A stretch of 64,000 nucleotides of DNA from Catenuloplanes atrovinosus (GCF_031458235.1 NZ_JAVDYB010000001.1:2377001-2441000), one strand, 5' to 3'; positions 48,916-58,776 are shown, counted from the first letter of the stretch. The notes: generated by a model from the letters alone, not told the origin. Numbers and translations are program-made.

Positions 48916-48950
48916 GGCGGGCCGGGGTCGCCCGATCATCCCGGCCCGCC
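48916..48950 (+). terminator. Hairpin after the mannanase
   Basis: A perfect 11-bp inverted repeat (GGCGGGCCGGG at 48916-48926, complement 48940-48950) with a 13-base loop, 7 bases after the mannanase stop. The remainder of the space to 49145 shows no gene. Confidence 0.7.
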
Positions 48951-49145
48951 CTGCCCGCGGCGCCGATCTGACCTGCGGATCTTCGGGCACAGCGTGCGCA
49001 CGACGGCACGGAAGGGTGTGCGCGATCGCGCGGGCCGGCGTGACCGAGTTCGTCGCCGCGCCGTTCGGCGACGGTGAGCGGCGGCGGCGCGCGCTCGATC
49101 TGCCCGGGGCCCGCGCGCATTGACCGCGGCGGTCATCATGGCTGC

Positions 49146-49640
49146 ATGGTCCACGCTGACGTGTTGCGGCCGCCGCGGTACCGGGTGGACCGGCGGTTCG
49201 TCCTGTGGCGGACGCTGCGGGCGGCGATCGGGGCGGTGGTCGTGCTCGTACCGCTCGGGGCCGTCTATCTGCTCGTCGACGTCACCCGGCCGTGGATCGG
49301 TCCGGTGTGGCTGGTGCTCGACGTGGTCTACCTGATCGGCATCGCGGTCACGCCGGCCTGGCGCTACCGGGTGCACCGGTGGGAGGCGACCGGCGACGCG
49401 GTCTACGCGCTCGAGGGCTGGCTGACCCGCAAGTGGCAGATCGTGCCGATCTCGCGCATCCAGAGCATCGACACGGAGATCGGGCCGATCCAGAACCTGC
49501 TCGGCCTCGCCACGATCAAGGTGACCACCGCCTCGTCCGAGGGTGCGATCTCGATCGAAGGGCTGGACCGGGAGACCGCGGAGGCCACCGTGGACCGGTT
49601 GCGCGCGGTCACCGCGGCCACGCCGGGCGATGCCACGTGA
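49146..49640 (+). CDS. bPH2 (YdbS-like) membrane protein
   Basis: A 164-residue bacterial PH-domain protein of the DUF304/YdbS type. Two membrane helices (LRAAIGAVVVLVPLGAVYLLV; WLVLDVVYLIGIAVTPAW) precede a bPH2 domain with GWLTRKWQIVPISRIQSIDTEIGPIQNLLGLATIKVTT (quoted by function region). It is coupled to the next gene by GTGA. In Bacillus the YdbS/YdbT pair affects resistance to certain secreted peptides; the role here is unknown. Confidence 0.82.
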   Translation: MVHADVLRPPRYRVDRRFVLWRTLRAAIGAVVVLVPLGAVYLLVDVTRPWIGPVWLVLDVVYLIGIAVTPAWRYRVHRWEATGDAVYALEGWLTRKWQIVPISRIQSIDTEIGPIQNLLGLATIKVTTASSEGAISIEGLDRETAEATVDRLRAVTAATPGDAT

Positions 49641-51133
49641 GCGACTGGCGGCGGCTGAGCACCCGGCTGGTGGCGGTCGACCTGATCAGGGCCGTGCTGT
49701 CATCCGTACCCGGATATCTGGGCATCGTCGTGTTCGGCGACGACGGCCCGGTGTGGCCGCTGGTCGGCGCGTCCGTGGCCGGCGTGCTCCAGGCCCTGTT
49801 CGACCTGGTACGGGTGCTGACCACGCGGTACCGGGTGCTGGACGACCGGGTGGAGCTGCACAGCGGCCTGCTGGCGCGGCGGCGGCGCACCGTCGCCCGG
49901 GACCGCATCCGCAGCGTGGACACCACGGCGAAGCTGCTGCACCGGCCGTTCGGGCTGCGCGTGGTGCGGATCGGCACCGGCGAGCAGCAGTCGTCGTTCA
50001 CGCTGGACGCGCTCGACCACCGCGCCGCCACCGGGCTGCAGCGGGACCTGCTGCACCAGCCCGACCCCGATGCCGGGGCCGACGCCGTGCCGGAGCCCGA
50101 GGGCGACGTCATCGTCCGGCTGCGCCCGGCCTGGGTGCTGATCAACGCGGTACGCGTCTGGGCCGTGCTCGCCGCCGTCGGCCCGGTCTTCGGCGCCTAC
50201 TGGTTCCTGCGGCTGTTCGGCGTCGACCTGCTGGACACCGGCGAGCGGATCTACGCCGCGCTCGGGCTCGGGCCGGTCGCCACCGCCGCGCTGGTGCTCG
50301 CCGTCGCGTACCCGGCCGGCGTCGCGCTCCAGGCCGGCGCGTTCCTGGCGGAGAACTGGCGGTTCACGCTGGTTCGGGACGGCCACACGCTGATCACCCG
50401 GCGCGGCCTGCTGGACACGCACACCGCGCAGCGCGACGACCGGCGGGTGCGCGGCCTCGCGTTCCGGGAACCGCTGCTCTGGCGCCCGCTGCGGCTGACC
50501 GAGACGCTGCTGATCACGACCGGCCTGCGCGGCGTCGGCGAGGCCGGCTCTGCCACGCTGCTGCCCAGGGTGCGGCGCGCGGAGGCCCGCGCGGTCGCGG
50601 CCCGGGTGCTCCCCGACGGGCACCGGCCGCTGGAGGCGAGCCCGCACCGGCATCCGCGCGGCGCGCTCACCCGCCGCCTGATCCGCGCGGTCGCCGGCCC
50701 GATGATCATGTCCGGGGTGCTGTTCGGCTTCGGGCTCAGCGGCGCGATCCCGGACCGGTGGTGGCCGCTGCCGCTGACGCTGCTGCCGCTCACGCTGGTG
50801 CTCGCGGTCGCCGGCTACCGCGCGCTCGGGCACGCCGTGGCCGGGCCGTACCTGGTGCTGCGCCGCGGCGCGCTCACCCGGCTCACGGTGGCGCTGCGCC
50901 GGGACGCGGTGATCGGCTGGACGCTGCGGCAGTCGCTGTTCCAGCGGTGGGGCGGCCGGATCACGATCGGCGTCTCCACCGCGGCGGGCGACCGTTTCTA
51001 CCACACCGAGGACGCGGGTACGGATCAGGCGATCGCGTTCATTCGGCAGGCGACGCCGGAATTGGCCGCCCAATTCGCCGAGTGTGTCCAGGCCGAACGG
51101 AACACCCCATCCGAAGCGGCCACCACCTGCTGA
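49637..51133 (+). CDS. Triple bPH2-domain (YdbT-like) membrane protein
   Basis: A 498-residue multispanning protein with three bPH2 units separated by membrane helices: HSGLLARRRRTVARDRIRSVDT (about 75-96), TLITRRGLLDTHTAQRDDRRVRG (about 252-275) and VLRRGALTRLTVALRRDAVIGW (about 410-430). This is the YdbT architecture. The GTG start overlaps the preceding YdbS-like gene's stop. The two probably form one membrane complex. Confidence 0.85.
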   Translation: MSDWRRLSTRLVAVDLIRAVLSSVPGYLGIVVFGDDGPVWPLVGASVAGVLQALFDLVRVLTTRYRVLDDRVELHSGLLARRRRTVARDRIRSVDTTAKLLHRPFGLRVVRIGTGEQQSSFTLDALDHRAATGLQRDLLHQPDPDAGADAVPEPEGDVIVRLRPAWVLINAVRVWAVLAAVGPVFGAYWFLRLFGVDLLDTGERIYAALGLGPVATAALVLAVAYPAGVALQAGAFLAENWRFTLVRDGHTLITRRGLLDTHTAQRDDRRVRGLAFREPLLWRPLRLTETLLITTGLRGVGEAGSATLLPRVRRAEARAVAARVLPDGHRPLEASPHRHPRGALTRRLIRAVAGPMIMSGVLFGFGLSGAIPDRWWPLPLTLLPLTLVLAVAGYRALGHAVAGPYLVLRRGALTRLTVALRRDAVIGWTLRQSLFQRWGGRITIGVSTAAGDRFYHTEDAGTDQAIAFIRQATPELAAQFAECVQAERNTPSEAATTC

Positions 51134-51276
51134 AACGCTCCGCGGCGAAGGACAGCACATTCGTGGTACGGGTGACATCCGTTCGCGGTACCGGTGGCCC
51201 GCTCGGATCATTCCGATCAGGATCGCGCGCGTGATACCACGGTGCTCAATCGATTCCGACGGACGGATGATCTCGC

Positions 51277-51840
51277 ATGGGCACTGTTCCGCAGGACATG
51301 GACCCGGCGTCGCGATGCGCGACCCGGCTCGCCGAGGCCGTGCTGCCGGACGAGGCCGCGATCGCCGCGGACCTCACCGCACGGTACGGGGCCGGCGGCC
51401 ACGCCCGCCGCGAGCTGCTCCGGCCCGCCCGGGCCGGCACCGGCACCGCCGGCGGCGACACCGCCCTCGCGTTCGTGCGGCTGCTCGAATCGCTCGACGG
51501 CGCCCAGGCCGCGCTGCGCGTCGTCCTCGCCGACCCGCTGGTGGCGAACCCGATCGCGGTCGCCAACCTGCTGGTCGCCTGGCGCATGTGCCGCAACGAC
51601 CGGACGCGCCGGTTCGCGCCGCCGCGCGGCATCGACGCCGGCCTCGCCGCGCGCGTACAGAGCGGCGCGGAGAGCCTCTGCCTGGAGCAGGAGCGCCGCG
51701 GTACGCCCCCGGCCACCTCGATCGCCCGCACCGAGCTCGTGATCCGGGTGCTGGTGGACTCGCCGGAGGAGGCGCGCGCGTTCCTGGACGCGATCGCGCC
51801 GCGCCCCCGCCGTGGCTGGCTCGGCCGTGGGCGCGGCTGA
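51277..51840 (+). CDS. Hypothetical soluble protein
   Basis: A 187-residue, mostly helical protein (MGTVPQDMDPASRCATRLAEAVLPDEAAIAADL...) with no recognisable domain. ATG 51277 or 51298 could be the start. Codon bias and frame length support a real gene. It converges with the second M28 peptidase across a strong hairpin (51851-51877). No function is assigned. Confidence 0.6.
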   Translation: MGTVPQDMDPASRCATRLAEAVLPDEAAIAADLTARYGAGGHARRELLRPARAGTGTAGGDTALAFVRLLESLDGAQAALRVVLADPLVANPIAVANLLVAWRMCRNDRTRRFAPPRGIDAGLAARVQSGAESLCLEQERRGTPPATSIARTELVIRVLVDSPEEARAFLDAIAPRPRRGWLGRGRG

Positions 51841-51850
51841 CCCGCGCGCC

Positions 51851-51877
51851 GCCGGACACCCGGCCTGGGTGTCCGGC
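51851..51877. terminator. Bidirectional hairpin between the hypothetical gene and the M28 gene
   Basis: A perfect 11-bp inverted repeat (GCCGGACACCC at 51851-51861, complement 51867-51877) with a 5-base loop. It lies 10 bases after the plus-strand stop and 25 bases after the minus-strand stop. Confidence 0.75.
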
Positions 51878-51902
51878 ATGCCGGTCGTGCTCGTGCGACG
51901 GG

Positions 51903-53282
51903 TCAGCGGGCCGCGCCGACGGTGGCGGCGGCGATGAGTTCCATGGAGACCTGGAGACGATCGAGGCTGACGTTGTGCGCGATGGTGTCCTGGGGGGTGT
52001 GGTAGGGCGGCTCGAGCTTCCAGGGACCTTCCTCGGAGCGCCAGGAGAAGTTCGCGGCCGCGATGCCGGCATCGTGGAACGACTGGTGGTCGCTCATGCC
52101 GCGCTCGGTCACCGGGGAGAGGTGCGGGGCGTAGCCGAGGCGGCCCGCGGCGGCGGCGACCTCGTCCGTGGCCCGGTTCGGTTCGCCGGTGACGGACAGC
52201 CGCCAGTAGCGGGTGGCCTCGTCCCAGCTGGTGGCGACCATGTCATTCTGGAACACGGCGACGAAACGGTCGCGTTCGGCCTGGGGCAGCTGCGCGACGT
52301 AGTGGGCGGAGCCGACCAGGCCCTCCTCCTCCGCGCCCCACAGCCCGAACCGCAGCGTGGCGTTGACCGGCAGCCGGCGCAGCGCGCGGGCGATCTCCAG
52401 CGTGAGGACGGTGCCGGAGCCGTCGTCGTTCGCGCCCGGGGAGCCGACCACCGTGTCGTAGTGGGCGCAGACCATGACGATCGGTCCGGTGCCGTCCCCG
52501 TGCCGGAGCTCCGCGACCACGTTGTGCGAGGTCAGGTTGCGCTCGGCGGTGGTGGTGACGCGCAGTTCGGGCAGCCGGCCGGCGGCCAGCAGCTCGCGCA
52601 GCCGGTACTTCTGCGCCTGGCCGGCGCCGACCACCGGGATCGGCACGGTCTCGCCCAGCCACGGGCCGAACGCGGGCGCCTGCGAGTGGTCGAAGTGGTC
52701 GAAGTGCCCGAACACGATCGCGGCGGCGCCCCGGGCGACCGCCCGCCCGGCCAGCTCGGCCGGGTCGTCGTTGAACGGGTAGTCGATGATCACGATCTTC
52801 CCGGTGACGTCCTCGGGGTACTCGCCGGCACCGCCCTCGCCCCCGTCGACGACACCGGCGCTCACCGTGGTGCCCAGCACCCCGAACGGCGACGCGCCCA
52901 CCTGCCAGCCCAGGTCCCCGGGGAGCCCGCCGGGCGCGTCGAGGGTGCCCAGATCCTTGTCCATGGCCGGGAACGGCTGCAGCATCGTGTCGTATCCGAG
53001 ACCGTCCAGCACGCCGGCGAGGTGGTCGGCCGCGCGCCGCTCCGCGGCCGTCCCGCCGACCCGCGGGCCGATCTCCTCCGACAGGACCCGCAGGTCCGCC
53101 AGCGCCCGCCGCACCGACAGCTTCGTCATCACCTGCCGGTCCGCGGGCGTGAGCGCGGGCATCCGCACCGATCCGGGCCGCCGGTCACCGACCGCCCAGG
53201 CCGGCGCCGGCATCGCCAGCCCGGCCAGGCCTCCGGCCGCGATCGCGAGCAGCGCGCGCCGATCTACAGAGGATTCGTCCAT
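51903..53282 (-). CDS. Exported M28 family zinc aminopeptidase, copy 2
   Basis: A 459-residue paralogue of the peptidase at 36136. It has an exported N-terminus (DRRALLAIAAGGLAGLAMPAPAWA, with RR consistent with Tat), a PA insert and the same metal-ligand set: CAHYDT, GANDDGSG, WGAEEEGL, FQNDM and EPPYHTPQDT. The start at 53282 is the first with a signal sequence; a longer upstream frame is Arg-rich and non-coding. Much of the sequence is closely parallel to copy 1, including the mature N-terminus and the C-terminal tail. The role is extracellular peptide trimming. No transposon marks flank it. Confidence 0.9.
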   Translation of the reverse strand: MDESSVDRRALLAIAAGGLAGLAMPAPAWAVGDRRPGSVRMPALTPADRQVMTKLSVRRALADLRVLSEEIGPRVGGTAAERRAADHLAGVLDGLGYDTMLQPFPAMDKDLGTLDAPGGLPGDLGWQVGASPFGVLGTTVSAGVVDGGEGGAGEYPEDVTGKIVIIDYPFNDDPAELAGRAVARGAAAIVFGHFDHFDHSQAPAFGPWLGETVPIPVVGAGQAQKYRLRELLAAGRLPELRVTTTAERNLTSHNVVAELRHGDGTGPIVMVCAHYDTVVGSPGANDDGSGTVLTLEIARALRRLPVNATLRFGLWGAEEEGLVGSAHYVAQLPQAERDRFVAVFQNDMVATSWDEATRYWRLSVTGEPNRATDEVAAAAGRLGYAPHLSPVTERGMSDHQSFHDAGIAAANFSWRSEEGPWKLEPPYHTPQDTIAHNVSLDRLQVSMELIAAATVGAAR

Positions 53283-53351
53283 GCCGTCTGAGACTAGGAG
53301 CGGTCGTGACGCCAGTCTATGGGCCGTGACATTGCGGATACACCGGCAACC

Positions 53352-53370
53352 GATCCGGGGCGGCCGGATC
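53352..53370 (-). terminator. Hairpin at the end of the CHAT operon
   Basis: GATCCGG (53352-53358) and CCGGATC (53364-53370) pair with a 5-base loop, overlapping the stop of the last operon gene. It is short but perfectly paired, so a terminator is plausible. Confidence 0.45.
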
Positions 53371-54247
53371 AGCAGCTTACCGCCAGTGAAGCGACGACGC
53401 CGGTGACGAGCCCGGTCGCGAACAGCCACTCCAGGGTGACGAGCTCCGACCATCGGCGGAGGCCGAGCTCCTCGTCGGTGATCGCGCCGCCGGATCGCAC
53501 GACGGCCAGCACCCGGTGCAGATCCGCGACGACCGCGGCCCGGCGTGCCCGCCAGGGCGGGCCCAGCATGGCGAAGACCTCATCCGTGGGGCGCCGGGCG
53601 AAGCCGTCGCCGGCGCCGAGCAGTTCGCGGCGATTGTGCCAGGCGGCGCCGGCCCGTGACGCCACGGCCACGAGGAGCCCGGCGAGCAGGATCAGCCGGT
53701 TGGGCCACGTCACGGCGGACCAGAGAGCGGCGACGCCGGTGGGCGAGCAGACTCCGGCGGACTCGAGCATCCGGCCGAGGACGACGGCGATCAGCAGCCC
53801 GGTTCCGGCGGTGGCGAGCCGTACCACGGAGCGCCGCGGCTGCCGGAGCCGCCGATCCGGGTAGCCGGCGGCGCGCAACCGGTGCGCGGCGGCGCGGACA
53901 TCGTCCGGACGGCATGCCAGGAGATGGCGGACCGCGAGCCCGTGCCGCTCGTACGCCGTGGCGATGTCCGGCCGGTTCCGCAGCACGTCGAGGAAGACTC
54001 CGGCGTGCCGGCCGACGATCTCCTTCGCGTACGCCTCGGCCTGGGTGAAGACGAAACGCTCGATCGCCGTGCTGCGGCAGAGGATGATCAGCGCGGTCCC
54101 GAACGCGAGTGACCCGGCCTGCATCAGCGGCAGACCGGCGAACGCGAGCAGCGCGGTGAAGACCGTCGTGAGGACGACGGTCCTGATCAGCGCGAGCCGG
54201 TGCTCCGCCGACCGGTCGACGTCCTCGTCGAAGACGGGATCATTCAT
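53369..54247 (-). CDS. Membrane protein of the TPR-CHAT operon
   Basis: A 292-residue protein with two N-terminal helices (LIRTVVLTTVFTALLAFAGL; LMQAGSLAFGTALIIL), a soluble segment (about 65-145), two central helices (VVRLATAGTGLLIAVVLG; LILLAGLLVAVAS) and a C-terminal helix. It overlaps the preceding gene by eight bases, so it is part of the same unit. Similar membrane proteins accompany CHAT-type conflict systems and may be the effector or anchor. I do not recognise a catalytic domain. Confidence 0.65.
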   Translation of the reverse strand: MNDPVFDEDVDRSAEHRLALIRTVVLTTVFTALLAFAGLPLMQAGSLAFGTALIILCRSTAIERFVFTQAEAYAKEIVGRHAGVFLDVLRNRPDIATAYERHGLAVRHLLACRPDDVRAAAHRLRAAGYPDRRLRQPRRSVVRLATAGTGLLIAVVLGRMLESAGVCSPTGVAALWSAVTWPNRLILLAGLLVAVASRAGAAWHNRRELLGAGDGFARRPTDEVFAMLGPPWRARRAAVVADLHRVLAVVRSGGAITDEELGLRRWSELVTLEWLFATGLVTGVVASLAVSC

Positions 54248-55667
54248 GTTCGCCCGCCCGCCCGCGCCACCGGAGCGCCGTCGCCAGGCCCGCGGCCGCC
54301 GCAGCGCCGGTCAGCGGCAGTGTCCACCGTGGTGGTGCCGGTGTTGAGGCGGCGATCTGCCAACCCGCCGTCAGCGCCAGCCAGACCAGCGATGCGGCGA
54401 GTCCGGCGATCGGGACGGACAACCATCCGGGGATACGCCGCCGCGGCGCGGACGCGGTCGGCAACCGGCCGACGTACGCGGGGAGCAGCACGGCCGCCCA
54501 TCCCAGCGTGACGATCACCGGTAGCCGCAGCGACGGCGACAGCGGCCAGGTGTAGCCGAGCGATTGGATCGCCGTCAGCACCACCACCAGCGCGCCGAGC
54601 ACGGTGGTCTGGAGCAGCACGAGCTGTTCGGTGCGGTCGGTGAGTTCGTGCAGGCGGCGTTCGACGCGGCCGGCGGTCAGACGATCCAGTGGCTCGATCA
54701 TGTCGAGAGCGGCACGAGCGCGCGGCAGTTCGTCGGCGGTCTCCCGTTCCAGACGCCGAGCCGCCCGCAGATCGGCCGTGAACGGTCCCCGCTCCAGGCA
54801 CTCGTGCGGCCACCCGCGAAGGATCGCCTCCGCGTCCGTGCGCGCCGAGGTCACGGTCGCCGCTATGTCCCGCGTCTCGGCGTGGACGAGGGCCAGGCGA
54901 ACACCGCGGCGCTGCAGGTTCTCGGCGACCTCGTCCACGGCGGAGTCCGGTGCGGGCGGCTCCAGCGCGATCAGCACGTCCGTCGCGGCGTCGCGGACCG
55001 CGCGGCGCGTGACGCCGGGGCGAAGGGCGTTCCAGCGGCGGTCCTGCGCCCGGATCTGAGCGACCGCCCAGAGGACGCCGGCGAGCATGGGCAGGGTGCC
55101 GTCGTGCGGCCACAACCAGCGGTCCACCGTCTCCCGCTGGTCGACGGAGACCAGCAGCACCAGGTGACGGTGCTCCGGACGGCCGGATTCCGGTGTGACC
55201 TCCCAGAACAGGACGCCCGTCGCGAGTTCGACGATCTCCGTCGCCGTCCCGCGTATCGAGGCGGGCAGGGCCTTCTCGGCCGCCGCCCGCCATGCGGCCG
55301 GATGGGCGTGCGCGGTCGGTACGTACTCCGCGACGTACACCCGGGCACGGCCGGTCGGGGCGCGCTCCCCGGACGGGGCGCCGAGCGCGCGGTCCCAGGC
55401 CTCGACGAGCGACGGCCAGCCGATCTCCTCCGGCCGGGGAAGGAGTCGTACGAGCACCGCGGTCGGGTTGCCGGGACGCACCTGGACCTCGAACCGGCCC
55501 GGTGGCGAGCCGCCGGACAGCCGGGTCCCGCCGAGGCCGACGGCGTCGGAACCGTGCATGCCGAACGCGGGTGTGCGGGCGGCGGCCAGCATCCGTCCCA
55601 CCTCGGGGGCGTTCGGCGCGGGGAGACCGAGGGCGTACTCGTACAGCGATTGGTCCCTCAGCTCCAC
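54240..55667 (-). CDS. CHAT-associated membrane protein (CATRA-like)
   Basis: A 475-residue protein. The soluble N-terminal part (about residues 1-340; LRDQSLYEYALGLPAPN; VYVAEYVPTAHAHPAAW) has no motif I recognise. A helical hairpin (LPRARAALDMIEPLDRLTAGRVERRL) leads into four C-terminal membrane helices from about residue 355. This layout recalls the CASPASE/TPR-repeat-associated (CATRA) proteins predicted in actinobacterial conflict systems. The GTG start at 55667 has GGAGGGA upstream and overlaps the 120-residue gene by ten bases. The family name is from memory and not checked. Confidence 0.6.
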   Translation of the reverse strand: MELRDQSLYEYALGLPAPNAPEVGRMLAAARTPAFGMHGSDAVGLGGTRLSGGSPPGRFEVQVRPGNPTAVLVRLLPRPEEIGWPSLVEAWDRALGAPSGERAPTGRARVYVAEYVPTAHAHPAAWRAAAEKALPASIRGTATEIVELATGVLFWEVTPESGRPEHRHLVLLVSVDQRETVDRWLWPHDGTLPMLAGVLWAVAQIRAQDRRWNALRPGVTRRAVRDAATDVLIALEPPAPDSAVDEVAENLQRRGVRLALVHAETRDIAATVTSARTDAEAILRGWPHECLERGPFTADLRAARRLERETADELPRARAALDMIEPLDRLTAGRVERRLHELTDRTEQLVLLQTTVLGALVVVLTAIQSLGYTWPLSPSLRLPVIVTLGWAAVLLPAYVGRLPTASAPRRRIPGWLSVPIAGLAASLVWLALTAGWQIAASTPAPPRWTLPLTGAAAAAGLATALRWRGRAGEHE

Positions 55668-56020
55668 GGATTGTCCCTCCCCGCGGACGCTTCCTCGTCC
55701 GCCGGCGAGGCCAGCTGTTCCTGCAGCCTGTCCGCCAGCTCCACGGTTGCGGCGTGGAGCCGGTCCGGAATCGGTATCCGGCCGTCGGCCGGGTGCTCCT
55801 CCTCGTCCGGCGGCCGGTCGCCACGGTACGGGCTCAGCCGCGCCAGCCGCTGATGGGCGTCGTGGAGCAGATCGGCCCGGCGCTCGGTGAGCGCACGCCG
55901 GATCTGCCCGAGGTGTGCGTCCGCTTCCTCCCACTGCTCACGGGTCAGGGACCAGGAGGGGACCTGGCGCAGCGTGCGCAGCGTCCTGCTGGCCACCGTG
56001 CCGGCGGGCGGCGTGCTCAT
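55658..56020 (-). CDS. Small operon protein between CHAT protease and membrane component
   Basis: A 120-residue, charged, helix-forming protein (MSTPPAGTVASRTLRTLRQVPSWSLTREQWEEADAHL...). It sits between the CHAT protease and the CATRA-like gene, overlapping both (ATGA with the CHAT gene, ten bases with the next). It resembles the small 'CATRA system-associated' type of partner in size and location. A role as protease substrate or adaptor is a guess based on position. Confidence 0.6.
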   Translation of the reverse strand: MSTPPAGTVASRTLRTLRQVPSWSLTREQWEEADAHLGQIRRALTERRADLLHDAHQRLARLSPYRGDRPPDEEEHPADGRIPIPDRLHAATVELADRLQEQLASPADEEASAGRDNPWS

Positions 56021-58776
56021 GAGCGTCTCCGATCGGCGGGTGCGACTGTGTTGACCACGATGAATCCGGACCAGGAGCTGAGCCGCTCGAACAGCACCGG
56101 AGAGGACGCCCTTGCCGCGCGGAGGGCGGTGGCGAGCGCCTCGGCGGGGCTGAGTCCCGCGCGCAGCGCGGGATACAGGAGGTCCATGACGTGCTGTGAG
56201 CAGGCGTCCTGCACCGGCCACAGCGAGAGCACGAGCGCGGAGGCGCCGGCGGCGAGGAAGGCCCGGCTGAAACCGACCAGTCCCTCGCCGTCGCGTAGCT
56301 GTCCGTGGGCACTGTCGCAGGCGGCGCAGACCACCAGGTCCGCACGAAGGTCGAGGCCGATGATGTCGTGCAGGCTCAGGAACGGATCGTTGTCCTGCGC
56401 ATCCGGGTCCGGCGAGAGCAGGATTCCGGAGTACAGCGGCTGGCGTTCGTCGATCGACGCGTGCGCCGCGATGTGCAGCAGGCGCGCGTCCCCGCTGTGC
56501 GCGCGGAAGGCCGCCGCGGTCGCCCCCGGACCGACGAACGTCCTGGCGCCGGGGAACAGCGCGGCTGCCTCCTCCACCTCGTCCCGGGCGGCCGGCAGGT
56601 CGGCGTAGCCGCCCGATGGTCGTTCGGCGGCGAATCCGGCGAACGGCGTGCGACCACCCGGCCGGGCGGCCGCGCCGAATCGGACCATGGTGGTCGCGGA
56701 CGGCACCGACCAGGTCACGAAGTCGTCCACCAGACGGCCGGTGCCGACCGGCAACGCCGCGAACGGTACGTAGGCCAGCCGGCCTCCGGCGGAGAAGACG
56801 AGCTGGGTGATGCCGGGGCTGAGCCGGGCGAGCACGGGCTCGAGCAGCCACTCCGCGAGCCGCCGAAGCTCCTCGGCGGGCTCGGGGCCGCCGCGGGCCC
56901 GCAACGCGGTGATGGCCGCGTCCAGGGTGTGCAGAACGGTCGCGCTGGGCGTCCCGAGTCGCCGAAAGGCCCGGGACGAGGCGGTCAGCACCCACAGGAA
57001 CACGGACTCGCCGGTGGCCTCGTAGATCACCAGCGCGGTCCGCTCGTCGAGCCGGTCCTGTGCGTCGCGCATCGAGCACACCGGACTCTCCGGGTCCGGC
57101 AGTCTCGGCGGCAGCCCGGAACGGATCTCGGCTCGCAGCCGCTCGAGTGCCTGCTCCGTCTCGGCGAGCCGGCCCCGCAGCGCGGTGGCGAGTGCGTCCT
57201 CCTGACAGGAGAGCGCGGCCACATTCCGGGCCAGGGTCGCGGCGCGACGGTACAGGCGGGTCTCTCGCTCGCGAAGCGCCCGCACCGGCGGCGGCAGCGT
57301 CTGCGCTGCGGTGCCGCGGCGGGCCAGCAGGTCGGCCAGCGTACGCGCCCGGATGCCTTCGGCGGCCTCGAACGCGAGCGCGTCGTCGCCGTCGCGTCCC
57401 CGCCGGAACGTGACCTCGATCAGCGACCGGTAGGCCTCGGTCGACTCCGCGAAGAACGTCTCCAGGCCGGGCTCGTCGGCGGCCCCGAGGCGGTGCCGTT
57501 CGCTCACCGCGATCGCCGACCGGTACTCCCGGATCGCGCCGTCGAGGTCACCACGTCCGGCGGCCAGGTCACCGAGAGCGGTGTGCACGCCGGTCCGCTC
57601 GGCGAGCCACGGTGAGATCCGATCGCAGATCTGCTCGGCGTATCGCACCATCAACGCGGCGCGGTCCAGGTCGTCCATCGCCGCATAGGCCGCGGCGGCC
57701 ACCAGATAGGCGGCGATGAACTGCCGGCCGCCGCGTGCGCCGTCGGGGTGGCCGGAGATCGTCTCCCGGATCGTGGCGAGAGCCCGGTCCGGTTCGTCGC
57801 GTGCGAGCCACAGGTGAGCGAGGTGCTGGCTCAGGACGACGCTGAGCGGCGCTCGGGGCGCATGCGTGCGGCATATGGTGAGGGCTTCCCGCAGCTCGGC
57901 CTCGGCCGTCTCGTGATCGCCGGTGCGTAACAGCATCGCGGCGTGATTGCTGAGAGCGCCCGCGAGCATCATGGAATCCGGCACTGCCGTCCGCATCATG
58001 CCGAGCGCCGCGGCCCGGTGCCCGGCGGCCGATTCGTACTGGCCCATCTGTGCGTAGACCTCGCCGAGGTTCCCGCGGCAGAGTGCCGCCAGGAGGGTGT
58101 TCCCCGGGATCGTGCCGTCCCGCTCCATGGCTTCCACGTCCGCCCACTGCCCCTGGCAGAGGCGTAGCGCTTCGGCGAGATGGCCGGCACCGAGATGGTG
58201 GAAGGCCAGATTGCCACGCAGTCCGGCGACGGCGGTCCTGGTCAGTCCGGGCAGCTCGAGCGCCTCACGGGCCGCGGCGAGCGCGCCGTCGATGTCGCCC
58301 ATCGACTGACGGGTCAGTGACAAGGCCGTCAGCGCCTGGGCGACCCGCTCCGGGCCGGCGCCGATCGCACGGGTGATCCGGACGGCTCGCTGGAGCCGCG
58401 CGTCGGCGTCGGCGAACTCGCCGGTTGCCTCCAGCACCGCACCGAGGGCGGTGAGCGCGTCGGCGACGGCTTCCGACCCGTCGGGGAAGAGCGCCTCGTA
58501 CTGACGAAGGGCCGATTCGACCTGCACCCGTGCCGCTTGCGGACGGCCGAGCACGATCTCGACGCGGCCGAGGGCGAGCCGGACCCCGGCGCGATGCACC
58601 GCCCACATCAGCCGGACGGCCTCGTTCGCGAAGCGTGGCGGACCGCTCTCGAGGATGTGCATCGCGTCCCGGTAGAGCTCTCGCGCCTGGTCGATCTCGT
58701 ACCGGTCGAGCCGCGACGTCGCCTGTCCGGACAGTTCGGCCACCCGGTCGAGGTGCCGCGACCGGGCGCGGATCAT
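56017..58776 (-). CDS. TPR-CHAT caspase-like protease
   Basis: A 919-residue protein. The N-terminal two-thirds consist of TPR-type helical repeats (about residues 15-480), followed by a helical linker. A C-terminal CHAT domain (caspase HetF-associated with TPRs) runs from about residue 610 to 915. The catalytic dyad is visible: His772 (LLHIAAHA) and Cys820 (VVCAACDSAHG), with the downstream GEGLVGFSRAFLAAGASALVLSLWPV typical of the fold. CHAT proteases are cysteine peptidases activated by partner signals. ATG 58776 overlaps the upstream gene; the stop overlaps the small partner gene. It is probably the proteolytic core of a predicted conflict or stress system. Confidence 0.85.
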   Translation of the reverse strand: MIRARSRHLDRVAELSGQATSRLDRYEIDQARELYRDAMHILESGPPRFANEAVRLMWAVHRAGVRLALGRVEIVLGRPQAARVQVESALRQYEALFPDGSEAVADALTALGAVLEATGEFADADARLQRAVRITRAIGAGPERVAQALTALSLTRQSMGDIDGALAAAREALELPGLTRTAVAGLRGNLAFHHLGAGHLAEALRLCQGQWADVEAMERDGTIPGNTLLAALCRGNLGEVYAQMGQYESAAGHRAAALGMMRTAVPDSMMLAGALSNHAAMLLRTGDHETAEAELREALTICRTHAPRAPLSVVLSQHLAHLWLARDEPDRALATIRETISGHPDGARGGRQFIAAYLVAAAAYAAMDDLDRAALMVRYAEQICDRISPWLAERTGVHTALGDLAAGRGDLDGAIREYRSAIAVSERHRLGAADEPGLETFFAESTEAYRSLIEVTFRRGRDGDDALAFEAAEGIRARTLADLLARRGTAAQTLPPPVRALRERETRLYRRAATLARNVAALSCQEDALATALRGRLAETEQALERLRAEIRSGLPPRLPDPESPVCSMRDAQDRLDERTALVIYEATGESVFLWVLTASSRAFRRLGTPSATVLHTLDAAITALRARGGPEPAEELRRLAEWLLEPVLARLSPGITQLVFSAGGRLAYVPFAALPVGTGRLVDDFVTWSVPSATTMVRFGAAARPGGRTPFAGFAAERPSGGYADLPAARDEVEEAAALFPGARTFVGPGATAAAFRAHSGDARLLHIAAHASIDERQPLYSGILLSPDPDAQDNDPFLSLHDIIGLDLRADLVVCAACDSAHGQLRDGEGLVGFSRAFLAAGASALVLSLWPVQDACSQHVMDLLYPALRAGLSPAEALATALRAARASSPVLFERLSSWSGFIVVNTVAPADRRRS